Below are positions 9,065 through 18,271 of a DNA stretch of 64,000 nt, one piece after another. The stretch's first letter is position 1. Every line of letters starts with the position of its first letter. Both the position numbers and the translations under genes were made by a program. Below the pieces are notes generated by a model that was given only the letters and a program-made list of their open reading frames with translations, ran no database searches and was not told where the DNA came from. Origin of the DNA: Reichenbachiella ulvae (lineage in GTDB: Bacteria; Bacteroidota; Bacteroidia; Cytophagales; Cyclobacteriaceae); assembly GCF_025833875.1 (NCBI RefSeq), contig NZ_JAOYOD010000001.1:3782001-3846000 (forward strand), written 5' to 3'.

Positions 9065-12000
9065 TTCTCCTCTTTGATGTTTCGGGAGATGAGTCGGTTG
9101 ATTCTTTCCTTGACATGATCTGGGTCCACCCAAAGCTGCCTACTGTAGATTCTGGTAAAAGGCCATTTCTTTTGTCTTAGATTAAACTCACGATATACAT
9201 GGGCATCTTTGACAGATACTGACTGTCGATAGTCGTCATCATCTGTCAGAACTGCACCCACATAATCCTTCCCTTCTCTAATCGTAAGATCAATATTGGG
9301 ATAATGCTGTATAAGGTCGACATTTTTGAAATGCTCGTAACCGAGTTCAGCTAGGCGTGTCTTTAGATACCATGCTTCCGAATGCGGGGTATCACGAGAA
9401 TCATAGTGCAGCAACTCCTTATTCGAGATCTTATGGGCATATTCAAGATATTTCTTCAGCAGCTTTGGCCCTTCATTTTTGGCATCTTCAACCCGCAGCT
9501 GCTGAGGGTGAATACTTGACACCAAATATATTTTTTCTCGTGCTCTGGTAATTGCTACATTCAGCCTATTTTCCCCACCATCCGCATTCAAGCTACCAAA
9601 CTGCATATTCATCTTACCTGTCAAATCAGGAGCATAGACAGTAGAAAAAATGATCACATCCTTTTCATCCCCCTGGATATTTTCGATGTTCTTTACAATT
9701 AATGATTCCGGAATCAGGAAATCTTGAGCCACCGCATAATTCTCCAAATACTCCATGATGAAAAGCTGCTGTCGGGAATTGAAAGTCACGATTCCTATTT
9801 CTATATCAGGCCTTTCTTCAAGCAATTTTTTTGTTAGTCGACAAACCTGCTCTGCTTCTACTTCATTGCTATTCTTTTCCCAGACCCCATCTACCTTCAT
9901 ATATTCTATCGCAGGTTCATGGCGATTGACCTCCTCGAAATCAGGTAACATCTTTAGCCTCTCACCATAAAAATGTTCATTAGAAAAACGAATCAAATCA
10001 AGACTCTTACTTCGATAGTGACCGTTGAGTTGAACAGACATGATGTACTGACTCGCCAGATTCAACAAAGAATCAAATTCGAGCTCTGGAAGCTCCTCCT
10101 CATTTTCTTCTTCCCATCGCACTTGATAGAGGTCGTTGGGTTTTAGCTGCTTGTCATCACCTGCGATTACCACCTGTTTTCCTCTGTACATGGCTGGAAG
10201 ACCATTTTCGACGAAACATTGAGAGGCCTCATCAAATATTACAAGGTCGAACATTTTCTCCATGGGAAAAATGGCGGAAACGGATTCAGGTGAAGCCAGC
10301 CAACAAGGCATCAAATCAAAAATCTCCCGAGGAAAATTGGCCATCAATTTTCTCACTGGCCAGATTCTTCTTTTTTTGGTGACCTGATGAAACAATTCTC
10401 GATAGGTGACCATATTGTTGAGGCGGTTGTACTCAGCGTTTTTATATACACGCTCTCTCGCTTTGATCAGCAATATTTCGTTGCTCAACCTCAGCTTTTC
10501 GCGCACACAGTCCTGAAGTTCCGCCTGCAGTTCCTCCAACTTACTCGAACTTACTGCACGTAGGATAGGGTACTTGAGCTCGATGTGATCGATCCATGCT
10601 AGCCTTAGAGAATTCAAAAACAACTGCTGCCATATATCAGAATCGATTTCCTCTGATTCGTCCTTCAGCTTTTCAATCACGCCTCTTTCCTCTTCCCTCA
10701 GGTTTTCACTCAGGAGGTCAAATTCACAGAGAGAATCAAAGTCCTTTTTCAGAGTGGACAACAAAAACTCCGTATCCACCTGCTTAGAAAAAACCTCTCG
10801 CATTTGAGGAATGCTAAAATGCTCCAGCCACTTATCCAGTTTCTCAGCTATCGGTTTCAGAGAGGTTACCAGCTTCTTTAGTTTCTCTGTATAGGTATTT
10901 TCATCATGTGATTCGAGACTTATGTAATCTCTCAGGGGCCTCACTTGATTGAGAAGATCTCTTGCTTCTATCGTTTGTTTTTGGAAGAAGAACCAGTTCT
11001 GAACATTGATGCGATTGTAGGTTTCTGGCAAACGATTCAATCCTTCTCTGTCTTTGAATTTTGAGAAATTATGTTCCAGATTAAGCCGGTTGTCGACCAT
11101 CTGAACCAAACGACTAAAATCCTCCTTATTGTTCTTCATCTGGTTGGCTACCAGCACTCGCGTGATAAAAATTTTGTCCTTGGAGAAAAACTTCCACATA
11201 AACCATTTGAAGATGTTTTGCCGCGCATCAATACCTCTTTCCAAAACCTCCTGAAACCTTCCCAATTCAGCACTTTGCAGTGACAATTCCGGTCCAGCCC
11301 CTTTAAAGAATTGCATAGCGATTTTTTCCACATCGATCACCTCCTTCTTAGTGATGGGACGTATGGTATTCTTTTGCAAACGAAGCACACCATTATATAC
11401 CTCAGACTCATATAGCAACTCGGACAGGTGGTTTATCTCTTCCTGCTTGTCGATGATCTCTACTGCATCTTCAAACTTCAGCTTCTTTCCAACAGATTTC
11501 TCAGTCACGGTTTCTAATACATGAATATAACTCTCCATTTCATCCAGATCTTTGATCATGGTATTGAGGTCGGTCATATTCATTTTGGCAAATGACTTTC
11601 GCTTGTACCAGGCATATCTCTCATTCAAGAAGCGAGAAGCATACTGCCCGTATGACTTTATTTTCTTTAATAAATCATCGACCTTATCAAAGGTGATATT
11701 TCTATATTCTTGATTAAGAGGAAAGGCCCTGGCATTCGGATCGGAAGACAAATAAAGCTCTTTGACCGACACGCCGCATTCTTTTTCATCAAACAAAGCG
11801 GTCATGAACTCCTCCAGTTCCTCCTCGATTTGATCTATCCTGCGACTGGTTTTGAGAAAACTTCTTTCAATCTGAATGGCATCCAGAGAATTGTTCATGC
11901 TCATGTAGTCCTCCAACCGATTGACCTGTCCCTCTAGCTGTTCGTAGATGGGCTTTCTATCATTTTTAAAATCATGAAGTAAACCCAAAAAACGATCTAA

Positions 12001-13101
12001 TTGCTTTTCTTTCAGACGCTGAAAAACTACATCCAGAGCTGCCTTTTTTTGACTTACCACGAGCACGTTTTTGCCTCTGGCTATGTAGTCTGCCACGAGG
12101 TTACAAATCAACTGCGACTTGCCCGTTCCGGGAGGGCCCTGTACTACTGCAGAATTCCCTTTTTTGATAGCCTTGATCGCATTCTCCTGATAGGCGTCCA
12201 TTTTGAAAGGAGTGAAAGTCTGATCTTCCTTCACCTTTTTCAAAAACCGGTAGTAAGAGGCAGAACCTTTTTCTTCATCCACTGACTCATCCAGGTTTCT
12301 TTCAAGAAAAAATTCCTCCAGGTTTTTATATCTGTCCTGTTGCTGGAGCGTCAAATAATCCGGGACCAAATAAGACCCTGCTTGTGGAAAAATCCCCAAA
12401 ACCGCCTCTGGAAACAGTTTTAAAACTCCTTCTTTTTCATGAAGCTCCAAATCCTGTCTTTTGAAGTCTTCAAAGCGCCTAAGTATATCCTGAAAATTAT
12501 CCTGATTAAAATTGATTTCAAGGTTGTGCTCCTTTAGCAATTCATACAGGTCTGTTCTGAAACCCTGGCTTTCACGATCAAAATCATCGAATACACGTTC
12601 CAAAAGAGCCTCATCTAAGGGAAGTGAGTTGTAGAATGAATAGGCCAGTACAAAAGATTTGTTCAGCGTGATGTTTACATCCTTTCGGAATTTCAAGGAC
12701 CATTGCTTCTCATCTGACTCCAAGGTGACTGGAAAAAACATAAGTGGGCAACGAACCAAAGTACCGTCATTGAATTTGCCTTTGACGAACGGCCAGCCAA
12801 TGTAGAGATCTTTTGCCCCCCGCTCTTCGAAGACCATTCGATCTATACGTTGCAACCTTTTCAAACGGGTAGACAGCCGATTACTATCAGCATCGCGACT
12901 ATCCTGAATACTACACAATGGAATCTTGGACTTACGTGCTATCACTCCCTCTAAAACTTCAAATGAAGGGGCGTTAAGAGCAAAATCAAAATCATGGAGG
13001 TCGACAAATTGCTCTCTCAACAATTTCATCAGAAGCAATGAACGATTGTTGCCCGAAAGATTGGTTAGACGTAACAGGTATGACTTAAGTATCTCTTGCA
13101 T
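9061..13101 (-). CDS. Large UPF1-like SF1 helicase with C-terminal nuclease-like domain
   Basis: 1346-residue protein. Walker A GPPGTGKSQ lies at about residue 318, and SF1 motif II appears as FDEASQC at about 955. Motif III (VVIAGDDKQLKP) follows, then ENIQGDEKDVIIFS (motif V) and LNVAITRAREKIYLV (motif VI), which group it with UPF1/DNA2-like SF1B helicases. A long coiled-coil-rich insertion (about 400-870) separates motifs Ia and II. The last 110 residues (SEAWYLKTRLAELGY, then DLTIREGKDYVGAVL) resemble the DUF559/MTES_1575-type endonuclease fold often attached to such helicases. The substrate is unknown; DNA repair or defence are both possible. It converges on gldH with a 4-base overlap. 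Confidence 0.7.
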   Translation of the reverse strand: MQEILKSYLLRLTNLSGNNRSLLLMKLLREQFVDLHDFDFALNAPSFEVLEGVIARKSKIPLCSIQDSRDADSNRLSTRLKRLQRIDRMVFEERGAKDLYIGWPFVKGKFNDGTLVRCPLMFFPVTLESDEKQWSLKFRKDVNITLNKSFVLAYSFYNSLPLDEALLERVFDDFDRESQGFRTDLYELLKEHNLEINFNQDNFQDILRRFEDFKRQDLELHEKEGVLKLFPEAVLGIFPQAGSYLVPDYLTLQQQDRYKNLEEFFLERNLDESVDEEKGSASYYRFLKKVKEDQTFTPFKMDAYQENAIKAIKKGNSAVVQGPPGTGKSQLICNLVADYIARGKNVLVVSQKKAALDVVFQRLKEKQLDRFLGLLHDFKNDRKPIYEQLEGQVNRLEDYMSMNNSLDAIQIERSFLKTSRRIDQIEEELEEFMTALFDEKECGVSVKELYLSSDPNARAFPLNQEYRNITFDKVDDLLKKIKSYGQYASRFLNERYAWYKRKSFAKMNMTDLNTMIKDLDEMESYIHVLETVTEKSVGKKLKFEDAVEIIDKQEEINHLSELLYESEVYNGVLRLQKNTIRPITKKEVIDVEKIAMQFFKGAGPELSLQSAELGRFQEVLERGIDARQNIFKWFMWKFFSKDKIFITRVLVANQMKNNKEDFSRLVQMVDNRLNLEHNFSKFKDREGLNRLPETYNRINVQNWFFFQKQTIEARDLLNQVRPLRDYISLESHDENTYTEKLKKLVTSLKPIAEKLDKWLEHFSIPQMREVFSKQVDTEFLLSTLKKDFDSLCEFDLLSENLREEERGVIEKLKDESEEIDSDIWQQLFLNSLRLAWIDHIELKYPILRAVSSSKLEELQAELQDCVREKLRLSNEILLIKARERVYKNAEYNRLNNMVTYRELFHQVTKKRRIWPVRKLMANFPREIFDLMPCWLASPESVSAIFPMEKMFDLVIFDEASQCFVENGLPAMYRGKQVVIAGDDKQLKPNDLYQVRWEEENEEELPELEFDSLLNLASQYIMSVQLNGHYRSKSLDLIRFSNEHFYGERLKMLPDFEEVNRHEPAIEYMKVDGVWEKNSNEVEAEQVCRLTKKLLEERPDIEIGIVTFNSRQQLFIMEYLENYAVAQDFLIPESLIVKNIENIQGDEKDVIIFSTVYAPDLTGKMNMQFGSLNADGGENRLNVAITRAREKIYLVSSIHPQQLRVEDAKNEGPKLLKKYLEYAHKISNKELLHYDSRDTPHSEAWYLKTRLAELGYEHFKNVDLIQHYPNIDLTIREGKDYVGAVLTDDDDYRQSVSVKDAHVYREFNLRQKKWPFTRIYSRQLWVDPDHVKERINRLISRNIKEEN

Positions 13102-13159
13102 AGCGAAGCTTCAAATCCTAAAATAAGGAAGTGCCGGGACATTACATCGGCATCCTGAT

Positions 13160-14092
13160 TTAATCTGAAATTTTTAAATAGGGCTGAAGTCTTTCAAAAT
13201 CCTCTTGGGTCAAGATATAGATTTTTCTCAACTCCTCTAAGGATTGGTAATCACCATGTTGATTTCTGTATTTGACTATGGCATTCGCTAGTTTGTAATC
13301 CATGTAGGGGTGTTTCGAAAGTGTTTCCTGATCTGCCGCATTCACATTCAGTTGCCTAATATTTTGCACTTCGAAACGCGTATTGTCAATGATCAAATCT
13401 GCCACGCTGTCTTTCATGTAATATATTTCATAGATCTGCATACGATCGACAAATCCTCCCAGCGCCTCTCGATAGTTCACCACTTTATTGGACCAATAAG
13501 AACCTATTCCCCTGATGCTTTGCAATTGGGCGGTATCCGCCAGGTTCAATTCATATATGGTCTTTTCTTTTGCCGGAGACGCTGACTTGGTAGAGGAGTT
13601 CTCACTAGACTTCCAGCTCGGATTATTATCTCTAACAGGCCTCTTATATGTTCTTTGTTTTTCCGGGAATATCATCCATTTTGCTATCTCATCCACACGA
13701 CTTTCGTCTATTCCATAGATGGCCTTCACATCCTCTACCTCCCAAAACTTCCCTCCTTTATCCAGGTATTTCCTGATTCTGGCAGCTATATAGGGCTTAA
13801 AACCCAACTGCTCCCATCTTTCGGCACTTATTATATTGGGATCAAAACGCTCAGTAATTTCAAATTGATTCTCCTTTTGAGTAAGAGAGGCTTCAATCTC
13901 CTTTTTCCACTCAACCAATATCGCTTCATCGATTTCCGAAGAGTCATCGGGTTGTGAGAGCAAATACATTTTGTAAAACCGGGGAAGTACAAGCACTAAA
14001 ATCAGCAAAGGGATGAGGACAAAAAAGCCTCTGATTTCGTGGCTGGAAAAACCGAAGTATCGGCGGAGATAGTTGGCAATTCGGCTGGTCAT
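13160..14092 (-). CDS. Membrane-anchored helix-hairpin-helix (ComEA-like) protein
   Basis: 310 residues from the chosen ATG at 14092; an in-frame upstream ATG at 14173 would overlap the next gene by 50 bases and add an unconvincing Arg-rich leader. A single TM segment near the N-terminus (about FVLIPLLILVLVLPRFY) anchors it. The rest holds several helix-hairpin-helix units of the ComEA/T2SK type: SIRGIGSYWSNKVVNYR, NVNAADQETLSKHPYM and the region around GFKPYIAARIRKYLDKGG. HHH units bind DNA non-specifically. A role in DNA uptake or envelope-associated DNA binding is inferred from the family only. It is probably co-transcribed with the upstream lipoprotein. Confidence 0.7.
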   Translation of the reverse strand: MTSRIANYLRRYFGFSSHEIRGFFVLIPLLILVLVLPRFYKMYLLSQPDDSSEIDEAILVEWKKEIEASLTQKENQFEITERFDPNIISAERWEQLGFKPYIAARIRKYLDKGGKFWEVEDVKAIYGIDESRVDEIAKWMIFPEKQRTYKRPVRDNNPSWKSSENSSTKSASPAKEKTIYELNLADTAQLQSIRGIGSYWSNKVVNYREALGGFVDRMQIYEIYYMKDSVADLIIDNTRFEVQNIRQLNVNAADQETLSKHPYMDYKLANAIVKYRNQHGDYQSLEELRKIYILTQEDFERLQPYLKISD

Positions 14093-14123
14093 CCATCTAA
14101 AATAATGAATTCGGAAAGAAATC

Positions 14124-15521
14124 CTAAGGGATAGAATCCTTTCTTTCATAAGCTCCGATGTCCGGAAACTCATCTCTTGGGGTACCCAATAGATCCATCG
14201 TGATGCTAGAAACAGCTGCCGAATCTCTGGCGGGAGACAAAGAATCGATCTGGAAATTGTAAAAGGCAGGCGAATAAAACTCTGGGTAATTGCGCCCTTG
14301 AGCGATATAATTGCCTAATGTCACCCAATCTTCATTTTCAGACTTAATCAGGTTTTTGTTGAGCAAAATGGTAACATTCGACTGACCCGAAGCAGCGATT
14401 AACAATTCTTCATCTTCCTCACCCCAGATGATCGAATTGGTCATCTCCAGATTCAAATCCTCCACCAATGTATTTCCATCTCCCAAATCGATATAATCTG
14501 ATAATATCACCGAAGGAATATCTCTAGTATAAAGGTTAGGTTCATTCGAAAAGGTACAGTGCTCATACTTGTAGTTGCCCCCGATGTAGTTGCCCAGCAA
14601 CTCTGCCTGACAGTTGAAGACCTCCGTATTATAGGCATAAATATCCGAGGTAAATGCCAATATCCCCGATGAAGACATATGACCGATACTGGTATTGGAT
14701 ACCACTAAATCATACTCATCATCATCATCCGGACTCCCAACTCGTAGACCAATTACTCCATTTCTGATTTCTGCATGATCAATCAGATTGTCCTTGCTTC
14801 CTTCTAAAAATAAAATGGTATTCCACTGTCCGGGTGCAATATCGTAGTTGTCATCAAAGCGAGTATTTCTAATGAGCACCTTATCTTCTGCTGTTCCTTG
14901 TATCTGCAACGTACCTGCAATAGCCAGAGCAGAATTATTATCTATCAAAATTCTGGCCCCTGGCTCAACTGTCAATCGGCAATTCTCCGCAACTAGCACT
15001 GTATCATATAGCACATAGGGTTTTCCTGCTGTCCAGACTGCATCGCATTCTATGACCTCACGGTCGTAGAAATTAGCATCCTGACCCCAGGCTACCAGCT
15101 TCACATGATCCTGATTCTGATTATAATCAAATACTACTGAATCCTTCACCAAGTAGGGCAAGTCCTCGTCCATGGGATCAATCAAAACCTCAACCAACAC
15201 CAGCAAACTATCCTTACCAAATATCACTTCATGATCAAAGCGCTCTTTTTTAATTCCGTTTACAGTCAAGGAATAAGGAGAATCATTCAATCGCCCCAGC
15301 GAAAGTTGATTGATCTCAACGGCATGCTTATGGGGATTATAAACTCGAAATCTTCGCGTAATACTGGCTACACTACTCAGTAGGGTATCGAATCGAACCG
15401 TATCAGTGGAAAACTGAAGTTGCATCGAGCTGTCTCTTGAGATTTGCTCTTCCACCGGATCACAAGCCTGCAGACAACACCAGATAATGGCAAGTAAAAA
15501 TAGGGGGGACCGAAATTTCAA
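14124..15521 (-). CDS. Right-handed parallel beta-helix lipoprotein
   Basis: 465-residue exported protein with lipobox LQAC near residue 20 (AIIWCCLQACDP). After an immunoglobulin-like N-terminal part (about 25-155, VYNPHKHAVEI), it contains a parallel beta-helix: ILIDNNSALAIAGTLQIQG, then DHAEIRNGVIGLRVGS and NTSIGHMSSSGILAF. It ends with SPARDSA and DIGAYE, the choice-of-anchor-Q-like end found on polysaccharide-binding beta-helix proteins. It probably sits on the cell surface; substrate unknown. Its start follows prfA by 9 bases, so it may be part of the prfA transcript. Confidence 0.7.
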   Translation of the reverse strand: MKFRSPLFLLAIIWCCLQACDPVEEQISRDSSMQLQFSTDTVRFDTLLSSVASITRRFRVYNPHKHAVEINQLSLGRLNDSPYSLTVNGIKKERFDHEVIFGKDSLLVLVEVLIDPMDEDLPYLVKDSVVFDYNQNQDHVKLVAWGQDANFYDREVIECDAVWTAGKPYVLYDTVLVAENCRLTVEPGARILIDNNSALAIAGTLQIQGTAEDKVLIRNTRFDDNYDIAPGQWNTILFLEGSKDNLIDHAEIRNGVIGLRVGSPDDDDEYDLVVSNTSIGHMSSSGILAFTSDIYAYNTEVFNCQAELLGNYIGGNYKYEHCTFSNEPNLYTRDIPSVILSDYIDLGDGNTLVEDLNLEMTNSIIWGEEDEELLIAASGQSNVTILLNKNLIKSENEDWVTLGNYIAQGRNYPEFYSPAFYNFQIDSLSPARDSAAVSSITMDLLGTPRDEFPDIGAYERKDSIP

Positions 15522-15530
15522 TTTTTTGAA

Positions 15531-16598
15531 TTAAGCACCGTCTTTCATTTTTTCTGCATTCTCAGCGATTCGTAGTTCCTCTATGAAGTTACCAATTTCG
15601 CCATCCATCACAGTGGGTAGGTTGTGCTGAGAGTAACCAATTCTATGATCCGTTACACGACCCTGAGCGTAGTTATAGGTTCTGATTTTATCAGAGCGGT
15701 CTCCACTACCCACCATAGATTTTCGCTGGGCCCCTACTTCATCGTTGTGTTTTTGTAGCTCGATATCATAAATCCTTCCGCGAAGAACCTTCAGAGCTTT
15801 TTCAAGGTTCTTGATTTGGCTTTTCTCATCCTGACAAGAAACCACCAAACCAGTAGGAATATGAGTCAAACGAATGGCCGAATAAGTGGTATTCACAGAC
15901 TGTCCACCTGGCCCACTAGAGCAGAAAGTGTCCTTTCGCACGTCATTCATATCTATCTGCACATCCACTTCCTCCATTTCGGGTAGTACTGCGACTGTGG
16001 CAGCTGAGGTATGAACACGACCCTGAGTTTCCGTGGCAGGTACACGTTGAACTCGATGTACTCCTGATTCAAACTTCAATTTGCCATATACATCCTCGCC
16101 AGTTACCATACTGATGATTTCTTTATATCCACCAGAAGGTCCCTCGGTTAGGTCCATCACATTGAGTTTCCAGCCTTGCTTCTCTGCATAGCGCTGATAC
16201 ATACGGAACAGATCTCCAGCAAATATTGCCGCCTCATCCCCTCCTGCTCCAGCACGGATTTCCAAAATAGAATTTTTATCGTCGTTAGGATCTTTTGGAA
16301 TCAGCATCTCTTTCAAAACATCTTCCAATTCCTCCTTCTTTGGATTCAATTCATCCAGCTCCATTTTGGCCATTTCTCTGAACTCAGGATCTTTTTCATT
16401 CTCAAGGATCTCTTTGGAGTTCTTTAGATTTTCGAGCACAATACTATACTCGTTATACTTATTGACAATCTTTTCCAGGTCCTTGTATTCCTTGCTGAGC
16501 TTCGAATAATTGCTCATGTCGTTCATAGCGTCAGGCTGAACGATCAATTGGCCAACTTCCTCAAAACGATGCTTTATTTCTTCTAGCTTGTCAATCAT
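15531..16598 (-). CDS. prfA: Peptide chain release factor 1
   Basis: 355-residue class I release factor for UAA and UAG stops. The catalytic GGQ sits in SSGPGGQSVNT at about residue 232. The codon-recognition tripeptide is PAT (RVPATETQGRVH), which marks it as RF1 rather than RF2 (SPF). The N-terminal coiled-coil domain and EIRAGAGGDEAAIFAGDL are as in the family. The length is normal and, unlike prfB, no frameshift is present. Confidence 0.94.
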   Translation of the reverse strand: MIDKLEEIKHRFEEVGQLIVQPDAMNDMSNYSKLSKEYKDLEKIVNKYNEYSIVLENLKNSKEILENEKDPEFREMAKMELDELNPKKEELEDVLKEMLIPKDPNDDKNSILEIRAGAGGDEAAIFAGDLFRMYQRYAEKQGWKLNVMDLTEGPSGGYKEIISMVTGEDVYGKLKFESGVHRVQRVPATETQGRVHTSAATVAVLPEMEEVDVQIDMNDVRKDTFCSSGPGGQSVNTTYSAIRLTHIPTGLVVSCQDEKSQIKNLEKALKVLRGRIYDIELQKHNDEVGAQRKSMVGSGDRSDKIRTYNYAQGRVTDHRIGYSQHNLPTVMDGEIGNFIEELRIAENAEKMKDGA

Positions 16599-16781
16599 GT
16601 ATTCTTATTTTCTACAAAACTAATGAATGGAATCCTTCTAAAAAATCTAAAGTTTCACAAGCGAAACTTTACGTCAAATTAGCATTGAATCCCTATAGAA
16701 TGTCAATTCATCTCAAGTTGCCTCAATTGACTAACCCTCTCCCGCATATTTCGTTTAATTTAGCCGCTGATCGATGACAAT

Positions 16782-17345
16782 ATGAAAATAAACTTTTTAA
16801 TTACTTCCCTTTTTCTTTTAACCCTAATACTTTCTTCCTGTATTGATCAGAAAGAAATTGTAGTGAAGTCTGATCAAAAATTGGCGCTGGTAGATTCCCT
16901 CATTAATCTTCAAAAAACCGGGCTTGACGGAAAAAGCCTGAGTAAATCTGGCAGTATCAACGGCGTGCAAGAGACCCTAGATATCCAAATTGATACCAGC
17001 TTTGTAAAATCAGAATTCAAGGTACTGAACAACAAAAAGTTCGATTATATCTTCACCAATGGCGGTTACACCAAAACCGAGGAAGGCAACATAACCACCT
17101 ACCAACGAAAACCCGAAGAATATGCTGGGCCTCTGCTCCTTCAGCTGACCTTTGACGATGATCAATTAACCCAACTTTATTTGATCGAAGAGAGGGACAA
17201 TTATCTGTATCGCACACGAAATGAAGCGCAATTTGATTTTGATAAATCAGAGGGACTTATTTCAAACTATCAACTACAAGGACTTCAAAAAATCATTGCT
17301 TTAGATTCAACTGGCTATCAAATCAGAGGAAAAGTTAAGCTCTAG
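16782..17345 (+). CDS. Hypothetical lipoprotein
   Basis: 187 residues. Signal peptide MKINFLITSLFLLTLIL runs into lipobox LSSC, with the acylated Cys at about residue 20. I recognise no domain in the rest, which is beta-rich with DIQIDTSFVKSEFKVL and FDYIFTNGGYTKTEEG. It is monocistronic, and its stop overlaps the convergent universal stress protein gene by 4 bases. Function unknown. Confidence 0.6.
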   Translation: MKINFLITSLFLLTLILSSCIDQKEIVVKSDQKLALVDSLINLQKTGLDGKSLSKSGSINGVQETLDIQIDTSFVKSEFKVLNNKKFDYIFTNGGYTKTEEGNITTYQRKPEEYAGPLLLQLTFDDDQLTQLYLIEERDNYLYRTRNEAQFDFDKSEGLISNYQLQGLQKIIALDSTGYQIRGKVKL

Positions 17346-18205
17346 ATTTTCAAAAGGGCATCGAAAAAGCTCATGCTTTCATTTTTGTCCTTTACGACCA
17401 GGCACGGCACGTCTTCATCATAATGTACTAGGCTAACCGCTGTACTACCCAAAAGCATTGAGGCAGCTTTGGTTCTGCCTTTTGAAGCGATAATGATCAA
17501 GTCAACATTTTTTTCCTGAGCCATTTCATAGATATTGTCCGACGGCTTTTGATCATTGTCTAAAGTAAATATCACTTCAAATTTGCTGTCATCCAGATCG
17601 TTTTGCTTCTTAAAAGCCTCATATTCATTCTTCTTGTTCTTAAGCATGATTTCGGCGAACTCTTCGTAGGTCTTACCTGTACTGCTATACCCTGTTGGTA
17701 CGAAATACACGTGCTGCAAGAATATCTTAATGTCCGTGTGCTCTTTGATGCGGAGGGCGGTATTAAGCGAGCGAAGGGAGTTCTCTGAGAAGTCCAGCGG
17801 AATTAACACTCGATTGACTTCAAACTTGTCTGTCACTGGTACCAACATCACCGAGCACAAAGACCCATTCAAAACCTTAGTTGCATTGACACCAGTAGAA
17901 ATGCTACGCGGCTTTATACCTAACACTACTAAATCAATATCCTTCAGACCCTCCCAACCTAGAATATGGTTGGCACCCGTTCCTTGAATCACGACCACCT
18001 CTTTCTCACAATCCACCTTGAACTTGGCATCAACCTTTGCCTTCAGCTCGTGATGTAGCTTGGTGTCCATATTGGTAGGAGCTACATGTATAAAAGTAGT
18101 TTTCCTATTGTTGAAAAAACCTACCATCATGGAGGCATATTCGAGAAGATTATCGTCAAGATTGGTACCATCCAGGCAGACTAGCAGATTGTCGAGATTC
18201 AGCAT
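17342..18205 (-). CDS. Universal stress protein (tandem UspA domains)
   Basis: 287 residues with two UspA-like domains. The C-terminal domain carries the nucleotide-binding pattern VDLIIIASKGRTKAASMLLGSTAVSLV (G-2x-G-9x-G(S/T)-like), while the N-terminal one is more divergent (DLVVLGIKPRSISTGV). Such tandem UspA proteins of about 280 residues are common in Bacteroidota and are linked to stress survival; the ligand and target are unknown. Monocistronic. Confidence 0.8.
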   Translation of the reverse strand: MLNLDNLLVCLDGTNLDDNLLEYASMMVGFFNNRKTTFIHVAPTNMDTKLHHELKAKVDAKFKVDCEKEVVVIQGTGANHILGWEGLKDIDLVVLGIKPRSISTGVNATKVLNGSLCSVMLVPVTDKFEVNRVLIPLDFSENSLRSLNTALRIKEHTDIKIFLQHVYFVPTGYSSTGKTYEEFAEIMLKNKKNEYEAFKKQNDLDDSKFEVIFTLDNDQKPSDNIYEMAQEKNVDLIIIASKGRTKAASMLLGSTAVSLVHYDEDVPCLVVKDKNESMSFFDALLKI

Positions 18206-18271
18206 TCAAGTAGCAGTTTATTTATGAATTAAAATTAAGTTAAAAAGCATGGATCGCAAGAACCCGGCGAA

